NCBI GenBank assembly: GCA_001899585.1
Contig: MKWE01000024.1
Location: 13,882 to 77,405 of the forward strand
Origin: Rhodospirillales bacterium 70-18
GTDB lineage: Bacteria; Pseudomonadota; Alphaproteobacteria; Acetobacterales; Acetobacteraceae
Length of the DNA: 63,524 bases
Reading direction: 5' to 3'
Below the pieces are notes generated by a model, which worked only from the letters and a program-made list of their open reading frames with translations, was not told where the DNA came from and ran no database searches. Positions 16,237 to 24,512 of this stretch are shown in pieces; within the stretch, counting starts at the first letter, position 1, and every line of letters begins with the position of its first letter. Both the position numbers and the translations under genes were made by a program.

Positions 16237-17499
16237 ATGGACACCACATCGAAGCAACAAACTGCCGGAGCCGCTGCGCTTAAGCATCGGATCGTCATCG
16301 TCGGTGGCGGGGCAGCGGGCATCACGGTTGCGGCCGAGCTGAAGCGACGGGACGCGAGGCTGGATGTCGCAATCGTGGAACCCTCGGAGGCCCATTCGTA
16401 CCAGCCGGGTTGGACGCTGGTCGGTGCGGGCGTGTTCACGCGCAGGCAAACCGAGCGGGAGGAACGCTCGCTGATTCCCAAAGGTGTGACGTGGATCAAA
16501 GCAGCCGTCAGCGCCTTCGACCCGGAGAATAACGTCGTCAGCCTGAGCGACGGCCGAACGCTCGGTTACGACTATCTCGTCGCATGCCCCGGACTGAAGA
16601 TCGCTTGGGACGCCATCCAGGGGTTGAGGGATACGCTCGGCAGGAACGGCGTGTGCAGCAACTACCGGGCCGACACGGCGGAATATACCTGGCGCCTCAT
16701 TCAGGAATTCCAGGGCGGGACCGCGCTGTTCACCCAGCCGGCAATGCCGATCAAATGTGCCGGCGCCCCGCAGAAGATCATGTACATGATGGCCGATCAT
16801 CTGCGTCGTCGCGGCAAGCTCGATGCCTCGAAGCTGAAATTCTGCCTTGCCGGCGACGCGCTGTTCGGCGTGCCCTTCTTTGTGCCGCCCTTGCAGAAAG
16901 CGGTCGACGATTACGGTATCGACACCTGCTACCGGCACAACCTCATCGCCATCAACGGACCTGCGAAGGCGGCGTTGTTTTCCGTGACGGACAAGGATGG
17001 TGTGGCGCGCGACGTCGAGATGCGCTTCGACATGATCCATGTCGTCCCGCCGCAGACGGGGCTTGATGTCGTTCGAGACAGTCCGCTGGCGAACGTGGCG
17101 GGCTGGATCGAGGTCGATGCGGCGACGCTCCGGCATGTGCGATATCCGAACGTGTTCTCGCTCGGTGATGCCGCCTCCACCACCAACGCCAAGACGGCGG
17201 CGGCCGTCCGCCTCCAGTCTCCGGTCGTGGTCGCCAATCTGCTGGCGGCGATACAGGGCAAGGACATGGCCGAGGCCTATGATGGCTACGGCTCTTGCCC
17301 GCTGACGGTGGCCCTCGGCAAGATCGTGCTCGCCGAGTTCGCCTATGGCGGCAAGGTGACGCCAAGCTTTCCGCTCGATCCGCGCGTGCCCCGCAAGAGC
17401 ATGTGGTACTTGAAGACCAAGATTCTGCCGTGGCTCTATTGGTCCCACATGCTCAGAGGCGGCACAATCGACATCAGGCATCGCGAGCGGGGCTGGTGA
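16237..17499 (+). CDS. sqr: Sulfide:quinone oxidoreductase
   Basis: A 420-residue FAD enzyme with an N-terminal dinucleotide-binding motif IVIVGGGAAGITVAAEL (about 22-38) and cysteines in VACPGLK, GVCSNY and IKCAGAPQK; the last block is typical of the type II (mitochondrial-like) SQR group. It oxidises sulfide at the membrane, passes electrons to quinone and yields a persulfide. That product feeds the divergent Blh dioxygenase. A GGGAGG ribosome-binding site precedes the ATG. Confidence 0.92.
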   Translation: MDTTSKQQTAGAAALKHRIVIVGGGAAGITVAAELKRRDARLDVAIVEPSEAHSYQPGWTLVGAGVFTRRQTEREERSLIPKGVTWIKAAVSAFDPENNVVSLSDGRTLGYDYLVACPGLKIAWDAIQGLRDTLGRNGVCSNYRADTAEYTWRLIQEFQGGTALFTQPAMPIKCAGAPQKIMYMMADHLRRRGKLDASKLKFCLAGDALFGVPFFVPPLQKAVDDYGIDTCYRHNLIAINGPAKAALFSVTDKDGVARDVEMRFDMIHVVPPQTGLDVVRDSPLANVAGWIEVDAATLRHVRYPNVFSLGDAASTTNAKTAAAVRLQSPVVVANLLAAIQGKDMAEAYDGYGSCPLTVALGKIVLAEFAYGGKVTPSFPLDPRVPRKSMWYLKTKILPWLYWSHMLRGGTIDIRHRERGW

Positions 17500-17513
17500 G
17501 CGCGGGACCCGGC

Positions 17514-18152
17514 TCACTGCTCCCCGGCTTGCTTCTTGCGCGCATCCGAGACGACCTGCTTGAAACCTTGATAGTCGAGCGTCGAGGTCTGGAACGGGCC
17601 GACGAGGTAAGCCGGCGTGCCCGAGAACCCGATGGCATCGGCCTGCGCCATGTTGCGCTTGATGAGGGCGTCGATTTCCGCGGACTTGGCCTTCATGTCG
17701 GCGTCGAGACGAGCCATGTCGATGCCTGCGGACTGGAGGCCCTGCCGCATCTTGTCTTTTGGAACGCCTACGCCGGGGATGCCCATCAGGGCATGGTGCG
17801 CGACGTCGTACTTACCCTGATATTTGGCGGCGAGCGCCATCATCGCGCCGTCGATCGAGGTCGGCCGGATGACAGGCCAATCCTTGTAGACGAGCCTGAT
17901 TTTGCCGTCCTCCTTGACGACGCGATCAAGGTCGGGCGCGGATTTTTTGCAGAACGGGCAATTGTAGTCGAGGAAGGCCACGATGGTGACGTCGCCTTTC
18001 GGGTTGCCCGCAACGGGCGCAGCCGGGTCGTTGAGGATCATTTCCTTGGACACGTCGGCATTCTGCCCGAGAGCCGTGCGGTGCATGAGAGGCACCGCCA
18101 GGGCCGCGCCCCCCAATGTGATCATGGCGCCGCGACGCGTGAGAGTAGGCAT
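17514..18152 (-). CDS. DsbA-family thiol oxidoreductase, second copy
   Basis: A 212-residue exported protein: signal with TRRGAMITLGGAALAVP, then a DsbA/BdbD fold with CPFC (Cys65, Cys68) and FSGTPAYLV at the cis-proline. It is paralogous to the protein at 10533-11132. It converges on sqr with a 14-bp gap and is divergent from the response regulator, with which it shares a CTTAAG repeat. That position ties it to the two-component system. Confidence 0.87.
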   Translation of the reverse strand: MPTLTRRGAMITLGGAALAVPLMHRTALGQNADVSKEMILNDPAAPVAGNPKGDVTIVAFLDYNCPFCKKSAPDLDRVVKEDGKIRLVYKDWPVIRPTSIDGAMMALAAKYQGKYDVAHHALMGIPGVGVPKDKMRQGLQSAGIDMARLDADMKAKSAEIDALIKRNMAQADAIGFSGTPAYLVGPFQTSTLDYQGFKQVVSDARKKQAGEQ

Positions 18153-18222
18153 ACGGGATCTCCTTTTCGTGTGAGCCGGACAGGGTGGGACCCTGCCTGG
18201 ACGCGAGACCCGCGCCCGTCAC

Positions 18223-18239
18223 CTTAAGGCTGGCTTAAG
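18223..18239. promoter_or_regulatory. CTTAAG direct repeat (site 5) at the response-regulator promoter
   Basis: CTTAAG at 18223-18228 and 18234-18239, period 11 bp, lies between the divergent dsbA-like gene and the response regulator. This suggests autoregulation as well as control of dsbA. Confidence 0.62.
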
Positions 18240-18285
18240 GTCGGCGGCAGATTGCGGTTGTTCTGTTGAAGTCGAGCAGGTTGCG

Positions 18286-18951
18286 ATGAGAGTTTTGGTA
18301 GTCGAAGACGACGCAGTATTGATGAACGGGTTGCAAGTTGGCCTCGGCCTGGCCGGCTTCACTGTGGACGCCGTTTCCACCTGCGTGGATGCCTCGGCTG
18401 CGCTGCGCAGCTCGGCCTTCGATGCGGTGGTTCTCGATCTGATGCTTCCGGACGGGTCCGGTCTCGACGTTCTGAACGAGCTTCGAGGACGGGCGGTGGG
18501 AACGCCGGTGCTGCTGCTGACCGCGCGTGACAGCATCCCCGACCGCATTGCCGGTCTCGATGCCGGCGCAGACGACTATCTCGGCAAACCCTTCGACCTG
18601 AACGAGGTCGCCGCCCGTCTGAGGGCCTTGACGAGACGGGGCAACGGCGGCGCCTCGGCTTGCCGCATCTGGCGCGATCTGCGCCTCGACCCTGCGACGA
18701 TGGCGGTCTCGAAATCGGGCGAGGGTGTGCGGCTCTCCCGCCGCGAGTTCTCCATTCTGCACGCGCTGATGGAGCGGCCGGGCCAGATCCTGTCGAAATC
18801 GAAGCTCGAGGACCGGCTCTATGGTTGGCAGGAGGACGTGGAGAGCAACACGATCGAGGTTCACATCCACAATCTGCGACAGAAGCTCGGCCCTGGCGTC
18901 ATCGAAACCGTGCGCGGGGTGGGCTACAGGCTGGCGGAGGACAGCATATGA
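18286..18951 (+). CDS. OmpR-family response regulator (QseB/PmrA-like)
   Basis: A 221-residue protein: receiver domain at 1-115 with acidic VEDD, phospho-acceptor Asp51 (VVLDLMLPDG) and KPFDL; then a winged-helix DNA-binding domain containing LYGWQEDVESNTIEVHIHNL, a block characteristic of QseB/PmrA. That subfamily binds direct CTTAA-type half-sites with an 11-bp period, which is the pattern found five times in this cargo region. Its stop overlaps the sensor-kinase start (ATGA). Confidence 0.93.
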   Translation: MRVLVVEDDAVLMNGLQVGLGLAGFTVDAVSTCVDASAALRSSAFDAVVLDLMLPDGSGLDVLNELRGRAVGTPVLLLTARDSIPDRIAGLDAGADDYLGKPFDLNEVAARLRALTRRGNGGASACRIWRDLRLDPATMAVSKSGEGVRLSRREFSILHALMERPGQILSKSKLEDRLYGWQEDVESNTIEVHIHNLRQKLGPGVIETVRGVGYRLAEDSI

Positions 18952-20396
18952 AATCGATCCGAAGCCGGCTCTTCATGATCCTGATGATCACGACGGGCGT
19001 CGTTTGGATGTCGGCGATCGCCTGGATCTATCTCAGCACGCGAGCCGAGGTGGAACGCGTCCTCGATGCTCGCCTGATCGAGGCGGCGCGTATGGTGAGC
19101 TCGCTGATCACCAGCCAGGAGATCGATCCGAAGCGCGCAGCCCAGATTCCGGCCGTCGAGCCGACGATGCATGCGTCTTATGATAGGCAGCTATCCTGCC
19201 AGATCTGGGCGCTGGACGGCACCTTGGTGGGCCGCTCTGACGCGGCCCCGGCAACGCCGCTGTCTGATGCACAGGACGGCTTTTCCGAGACCCTTATCGG
19301 GGGCGAAACCTGGCGCGTCTATGCGGTGGTCAACACCGATCTCGGCATGCGAGTCCTCGTCGGAGACAATATGCGCGTTCGCGATCGGCTGGTGGCCGAT
19401 GTGATCCGGGGTCTTGCACTGCCTGCATTGCTGATCTTGCCGATCCTGGCCGGGCTGATTTGGCTGAGCGTGAGGAAAGGTCTCGGTCCCCTCAACAACA
19501 TGGCTCACGCGCTGGAGACGCGGTCCGCCTCCGATCTGAGCGCCCTGCCCGACGTCGATACGCCTTCCGAGATCAAGCCGGTCATCCGCTCGCTCAACGG
19601 TCTCTTCGGGCGGGTGCATGCGGCCCGAGAACGGGAGCGCGATTTTACAGCCTTCGCAGCGCATGAGCTGCGTACGCCGATCGCCGGACTGAAGACTCAG
19701 GCGCAGGTGGCGCTCGGGAGCGAGGATCCGGGCATTCGTGCGAACGCCCTGCGTCAGATCGTGGTCGGCGTGGACCGGACGTCTCGGCTGATGCGACAGC
19801 TCACCGACCTGACGAATGCCGAAAGGGGCGAGACCGACAGCGACAATCATCGTGTCAATTTGGGCAAATTGGCCAGCCGGCTGGCAGATGACATCCGCCA
19901 GCACTACCCGGGCGCTGCGCTCCTCGAGATCGACGAAAAACTGCATGACATAGACCTTGATATCGATCCGTCACTGTTCATGCTCGCGACGCGGAACCTC
20001 ATGGAAAATGCCGTTCTGCATTCCCGCGTCGAAAGCCCTGTCCATTGTGGCATGAGGCTTGAAGGCGACGGCGTCGCACTGACGATCGACGACAGCGGAC
20101 CGGGAATACCTGAAGACGAACTGCCCAAGGTTTGCGAGAGGTTCTATCGCGGTCGCAACAAGACCGCGATGGGAAGTGGGCTGGGCCTCGCGATTGCCGA
20201 CCTCGCGGCGAAGCGGCTCGGCGGGAGCCTGTCTCTGAAAAACCGTCCAGAGGGAGGTTTCCGCGCTGAACTGCACCTCAACGCCGCTCCAAGTTCGACA
20301 ACACCCCGCGGCGAGTTCCGCCACAACGACGGGGAGCTATCGCCCCTCCCGGTTGTGGCGGATGCGAAGGGGGATAGGCTCGCTCATGAGAGATAG
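18948..20396 (+). CDS. Sensor histidine kinase (QseC-like)
   Basis: A 482-residue membrane kinase with two transmembrane segments (about 10-32 and 150-172) around a periplasmic sensor region of about 120 residues. It then has a linker, an H-box AFAAHELRTPIAG, an N-box NLMENAVLHS and G-boxes DDSGPGIP and GSGLGLAI. YDRQLSCQIWALDGTLVGRS in the sensor region resembles QseC. A single periplasmic cysteine in that block could be redox sensitive (inference). It is coupled to the response regulator by ATGA. Its last ten bases overlap the LysR gene. Confidence 0.92.
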   Translation: MKSIRSRLFMILMITTGVVWMSAIAWIYLSTRAEVERVLDARLIEAARMVSSLITSQEIDPKRAAQIPAVEPTMHASYDRQLSCQIWALDGTLVGRSDAAPATPLSDAQDGFSETLIGGETWRVYAVVNTDLGMRVLVGDNMRVRDRLVADVIRGLALPALLILPILAGLIWLSVRKGLGPLNNMAHALETRSASDLSALPDVDTPSEIKPVIRSLNGLFGRVHAARERERDFTAFAAHELRTPIAGLKTQAQVALGSEDPGIRANALRQIVVGVDRTSRLMRQLTDLTNAERGETDSDNHRVNLGKLASRLADDIRQHYPGAALLEIDEKLHDIDLDIDPSLFMLATRNLMENAVLHSRVESPVHCGMRLEGDGVALTIDDSGPGIPEDELPKVCERFYRGRNKTAMGSGLGLAIADLAAKRLGGSLSLKNRPEGGFRAELHLNAAPSSTTPRGEFRHNDGELSPLPVVADAKGDRLAHER

Positions 20397-21336
20397 GCTC
20401 GCGAAGCGCCGCGAGGCAATCGATGTACGCCATCTCTGCTACTTCGTGGCAGCGGCCGAGCAGGGCAGCTTTAGAAAAGCCGGTGCGGCTTCAGGGGTGC
20501 AGGAATCGGCGATTAGCCGATCTATACGAGACCTCGAAGATCAGGTTGGCGCCTCACTGTTCCATCGGCGTAGCAGCGGCGTCACCCTCACTTACGCTGG
20601 GCAGCGCTTTCTCCCTCAGGCGCGTCGCATTCTTCGGGATATCGGTCACAGCGTTGAGGACGTAGCGAGGATCGGGCGTGTAGAGAACGGACGGCTTAAG
20701 ATCGGAATATTCTCGTCCCTGGCGTCAGGCTTTCTGGCGAATCTGCTGCTCGCTTACGACAACGCCCATGCGAAGGTCCATATAGAGTTCATCGAAGGAA
20801 CTCCTGACGAACATATCGCGGCGGTGCGTCAATTCCAGATCGACGTCGCGTTCTTGACCGGCACACGGGTCTGGCCGGGGTGTGAAACAGACCAGCTTTG
20901 GTTCGAACGGGTGTTTGTCGTGCTTCCCGAAGGGCATGCGCTTTCTGAGAAACCGGTGGTGGGCTGGAGTGACCTCACCATGGAGCAATTTATCGTCAGT
21001 GATGTCGCGCCCGGCCCTGAGATTCACGACTACCTCGTAAAGCGACTCGCTGATCTGGGTCATCATCCGTACATACAGCCTCAGTCAGTCGGGAGAGATA
21101 ATCTTCTCTCGCTCGTAGCTGTTGGACGTGGCCTGACGGTCGTCAGTGAAGCGATGGCGGCAGCATGGCTTCCGGGGATCACCTATCGACCCATTGTCGA
21201 TGAAATTCTTCCTTTCAGCGCGATCTGGTCTGCCAGGAATGATAACCCCGCATTTCGCAGCTTGCTAAGCATGGCAAGGAAGATGTCGAAATCAGCAATA
21301 GCCTACATGGTGCTGGTGCTCGCTCTGCCCATTTGA
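20386..21336 (+). CDS. LysR-family transcriptional regulator
   Basis: A protein of about 316 residues with an N-terminal winged helix-turn-helix (FVAAAEQGSFRKAGAASGVQ... type, about 15-75) and a C-terminal substrate-binding domain. The start at 20386 is preferred over 20353, which lies deeper in the kinase gene. It converges on DUF2274-trbI. A LysR gene at this end of trb clusters recurs in alphaproteobacterial ICEs, so it may belong to the element backbone rather than to the two-component cargo (inference). Confidence 0.85.
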   Translation: MRDRLAKRREAIDVRHLCYFVAAAEQGSFRKAGAASGVQESAISRSIRDLEDQVGASLFHRRSSGVTLTYAGQRFLPQARRILRDIGHSVEDVARIGRVENGRLKIGIFSSLASGFLANLLLAYDNAHAKVHIEFIEGTPDEHIAAVRQFQIDVAFLTGTRVWPGCETDQLWFERVFVVLPEGHALSEKPVVGWSDLTMEQFIVSDVAPGPEIHDYLVKRLADLGHHPYIQPQSVGRDNLLSLVAVGRGLTVVSEAMAAAWLPGITYRPIVDEILPFSAIWSARNDNPAFRSLLSMARKMSKSAIAYMVLVLALPI

Positions 21337-21389
21337 ACTGTTGTTCCAAATGGCGCTCGGTCATGCTTGCAGATCTCAATTATCCTCTT

Positions 21390-21608
21390 CTAGGGCAGAC
21401 GCCGCGCCTTGGCGAACCCGCGATCGGTTGCGATGAACCGATCAAGCATTGGTACGATCAAGCGCACCGGATCAGCGACAGATTGGCCCGACTCACGCGC
21501 CAGGACTTCAGCATAAGCGACTAGATCACGGTGGAGTTGTGCGGGCAGCTCCACCGTGACTTTGACGGGCTTATCGTCGGCGATCGGTCCAAGTTTCAGC
21601 TTTGCCAT
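21390..21608 (-). CDS. DUF2274 protein
   Basis: A 72-residue protein (begins AKLKLGPIADDKPVKVTVEL) with a ribbon-helix-helix-like pattern of a short beta strand followed by helices. It is the small gene that commonly follows trbI in alphaproteobacterial conjugation operons; the gap to trbI is 2 bp. Function unknown; a DNA-binding role in transfer control is plausible. Confidence 0.8.
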   Translation of the reverse strand: MAKLKLGPIADDKPVKVTVELPAQLHRDLVAYAEVLARESGQSVADPVRLIVPMLDRFIATDRGFAKARRLP

Positions 21609-21610
21609 AC

Positions 21611-22768
21611 TCAGCCTCTGTAGGGTTCGAGGACGAGATCGCGCGTGACGATAACGCGGACGGGGAAGCCCGGCCGGATGGTCAACGTCGGTGCGACCTG
21701 CAATTGGCGCCGGACGATCTGCTGACCGGCGTCGTTGATGGTGTCCTGTGCGCCGTCGCGGATGGCGCGTACCAGGCGATCCTCATCGCTGACCGCCAGT
21801 TCCGTACCGACTGCAAGCAGCGTGGACAGTCCAGCGGCCTTGGCGAGATCCCACCAGTGATAGTCAACACCATCCTCTAGACCGGCATAACCTTGGGTGT
21901 CGGCGCCCGGCTGGCGTTCGAGCACGATGGAGCGGCCGTTCGGGAAGATCAGCCGGTTCCAGACCAGTAGTGCCCGTCTTTGCCCGAACTGCACGTTGTT
22001 GTCGTACTGGCCGATAATCCGCGTCCCTTGGGGAATCAGAAGCAATCTGCCGGTGGGACTGTCGTAGACGTTTTCCGTCACCTGCGCCGTGATCTGGCCG
22101 GGCAGATCGGACCGGATTCCGGTTATGAGCGCGGCTGAGATCACCGCCCCGGCCTGAAGGATAAACGGCGAAGCCGGAGCCATGACCCGATCCGACGATG
22201 TGGTCCTGCGATCGACCGGCGCATTCAGAAACGCAAGCTGTCGATCCTGGGCGGTCTGCTGACTTGGCTGTCCAGCGAGCCCGGCGAGATCGAAGCCGGG
22301 AACATTCGGCATGGTTGAGCCGCTGGGTGTCGTCGGTGTTGAGCCAGGTTGGGTCTGGAAGAAAACGCGGCTGGTGCGCGCAGCCTCCTCTTCGGCCCGG
22401 CGGCGTTGCTCCGCCTCGTCGACGGCCGGGGATGTGATTGTCGGCGGAACAACGGGCTGTCCCCTGTTCTGGGCGTCAAGGATCGGCCGCCCGAGATCAC
22501 CGGGCAGCGGCGGGCCAAGGACAGGTCCGGCATAGTCACGCGGCAGGCCGGCGAGACCATCTGCGGTCTGGCGGTTGTTGGTGGAATACAGTTCCTCACC
22601 GCCTTGACCTCCATCGCGGGTCTGGAGGGCGTAGATAAGCGCGCCGCCGATGCCGACGAGCCCAACGGCCGCTACGCTTGCCAGCACCTTCCGCGAAAGG
22701 CGTGTGACGCGCGGCGCCTCGGCGCGAAGACGCATGGGAGCCGCATTGTCGGTATTGTTCTCGCTCAC
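21611..22768 (-). CDS. trbI: Conjugal transfer protein TrbI (VirB10-like)
   Basis: A 385-residue protein: short cytoplasmic N terminus, one transmembrane helix (ASVAAVGLVGIGGALIYAL, about 30-50), a proline-rich periplasmic stretch, and a C-terminal VirB10 beta-barrel domain. It spans the envelope in the secretion core complex with TrbG and TrbF. It overlaps trbG by 4 bp. Confidence 0.94.
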   Translation of the reverse strand: MSENNTDNAAPMRLRAEAPRVTRLSRKVLASVAAVGLVGIGGALIYALQTRDGGQGGEELYSTNNRQTADGLAGLPRDYAGPVLGPPLPGDLGRPILDAQNRGQPVVPPTITSPAVDEAEQRRRAEEEAARTSRVFFQTQPGSTPTTPSGSTMPNVPGFDLAGLAGQPSQQTAQDRQLAFLNAPVDRRTTSSDRVMAPASPFILQAGAVISAALITGIRSDLPGQITAQVTENVYDSPTGRLLLIPQGTRIIGQYDNNVQFGQRRALLVWNRLIFPNGRSIVLERQPGADTQGYAGLEDGVDYHWWDLAKAAGLSTLLAVGTELAVSDEDRLVRAIRDGAQDTINDAGQQIVRRQLQVAPTLTIRPGFPVRVIVTRDLVLEPYRG

Positions 22769-23826
22769 GATGCCTGCCCTCTGCTATGGCTCCGGGCGTT
22801 CGTCGCTTGCGAAGGTCCACTGGACCTTCGCATCCACGATTGTGGACCGCTCCTCACCCCATCGGTGCGGACGATCCTGACGACCTGCTGTTTGTCGCCG
22901 CTGCCAAGGCGGAGCTCGGCGGCGCCGAACAGGCGATCGACGATCAGGATGTGCTGGTGAATACGGCTGTTGACGAGTTGGGCTTCGCCCTCCGGACCGA
23001 TGACGAAGATTGGCGGCATTTCGCCCTGGACGATCCCGCGCGGAAACTCGACGTAAACCCTGCGGCCGTCGTCATAGACGAAGACTGGTTTCCAGGGCGG
23101 ATTCCCACCGGTCAGACCGTATCGGTAGTTGCGCGCCGCAACGGCCGGGATGATCGGGGTCGCCGGAATGCTCTGGCCTTGACCGGCGCGCGGCCGCGGA
23201 TAGGACCAGGCGACGGATGGCATATAGGGTTTCGCGCCGGAACGCAGCTCGATCATGTAAACGCGCCGGTCAGTGGTCACGACGAGATTGGTCGTGATAT
23301 CCGGCCTTGAAGGCTTTACGAGGATATGGACGCGGCGTGTCGTACCGCTGCCGCTCTCGGTGTCGCCGATAATCCAGCGGGCGGTATCGCCGGCGGCAAT
23401 CGGGCCGGCCCCTGTCAGCGACTCTCCAGGCTCCAGCGCGATATCGGTGATCTGCCCGGGAGCTGCATAGATCTGATACAGCGCTCCTTCCGACCAGGGG
23501 TAGATCTGGATCGCATTGAAGTACCCCTCCCGGCGCGGCTGCACGCGAGCGGCAGCGTTGGCGTTCTCGACGCGAGCGACTGGTGTGCTGGCCGCCGGGC
23601 CGCCCTTTGCCGGTGTCCAGGCCGGAGGGATGTGGATCGGACGGGGCCGATCATCTGTCACCGATACGGGAACGGCCGGCAAAGCCGGAACATCTCGATC
23701 GTAGCTGATCTCCGGCGGCTTTTGCGGCGTGGCACAACCAGCCAACGCGGTGGCGGAAAGCAGCAGAACCGGAAGTACGGATTTACGGAAAACCGGAATG
23801 GCGGGGTTACGGAAAGCCGATTTCAT
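22765..23826 (-). CDS. trbG: Conjugal transfer protein TrbG (VirB9-like)
   Basis: A 353-residue lipoprotein (lipobox ALAGC near residue 28) with a proline-rich linker and VirB9 domain blocks such as VTTDRRVYMIELRSG and YRYGLTGG. It forms the outer-membrane part of the core complex. The ATG at 23826 was chosen for signal-peptide position and its ATGA-type overlap with trbF; a longer open frame exists upstream. Confidence 0.93.
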   Translation of the reverse strand: MKSAFRNPAIPVFRKSVLPVLLLSATALAGCATPQKPPEISYDRDVPALPAVPVSVTDDRPRPIHIPPAWTPAKGGPAASTPVARVENANAAARVQPRREGYFNAIQIYPWSEGALYQIYAAPGQITDIALEPGESLTGAGPIAAGDTARWIIGDTESGSGTTRRVHILVKPSRPDITTNLVVTTDRRVYMIELRSGAKPYMPSVAWSYPRPRAGQGQSIPATPIIPAVAARNYRYGLTGGNPPWKPVFVYDDGRRVYVEFPRGIVQGEMPPIFVIGPEGEAQLVNSRIHQHILIVDRLFGAAELRLGSGDKQQVVRIVRTDGVRSGPQSWMRRSSGPSQATNARSHSRGQAS

Positions 23827-24512
23827 TGGCTCATCTCCCGCGACCAGTTGATGGCGTTGATGTAAATTCCGAGCGGATTGACCTTGAGCCGCTCCGCATC
23901 GCGCGGAGGCTGGATGACGATGGTCAGGATCGCGGTCCAGCGCTCGGTCGCGCCGAGCTGCCCATTCTCGAAATGCCGTTCCGTCCACGCGACGCGGAAG
24001 CTGTCTGGAGAAGCGCGGATGACGCTGGAAACCTCGACGGCGATCTGCTGCTTGCCGACCTTCGTGAAGGGATCGTTGGCGCGGGCATAATCGTTGAGCG
24101 CAGCCGCGCCCCGATCGGTCGTCCACTCATAGGCCCTGAGCCAGTTCTGCCGGACGATGATCGGATCGGCGGGAATGCTTCTGGTCTGCTCGATGAAGCG
24201 TGCGAGATGCCAGGCCACCTGTGGATCGGTCGGACGATAGTCCGCCGTGGCCGGGGCGACGGTCTGGGCCTGACCCAGATTGTCTACCTGAACCACCCAG
24301 GGAACCACTGTCCCACGCGCGGACTGATAGACCAATGCGGAGGCGAAGCCCGCCGACAGGATCAGCGAACCGAACGCCATGTAGCGCCAGTTCCTCGCCT
24401 GCACGCGCGCTGACCCAAGACGTTCGTCCCAGATTTGTGCGGCCTTCTGGTAAGGTGTTTCCGGTTGAGGTGTCTTGCCGTAATGCACGGCAGGTCGTTT
24501 GAAGAGATTCAT
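23823..24512 (-). CDS. trbF: Conjugal transfer protein TrbF (VirB8-like)
   Basis: A 229-residue inner-membrane protein with one helix (MAFGSLILSAGFASALVYQS, about 45-65) and a periplasmic VirB8 domain. It is an assembly factor of the type IV secretion core. Overlaps with both neighbours (4 bp each) show tight operon coupling. Confidence 0.93.
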   Translation of the reverse strand: MNLFKRPAVHYGKTPQPETPYQKAAQIWDERLGSARVQARNWRYMAFGSLILSAGFASALVYQSARGTVVPWVVQVDNLGQAQTVAPATADYRPTDPQVAWHLARFIEQTRSIPADPIIVRQNWLRAYEWTTDRGAAALNDYARANDPFTKVGKQQIAVEVSSVIRASPDSFRVAWTERHFENGQLGATERWTAILTIVIQPPRDAERLKVNPLGIYINAINWSREMSQ

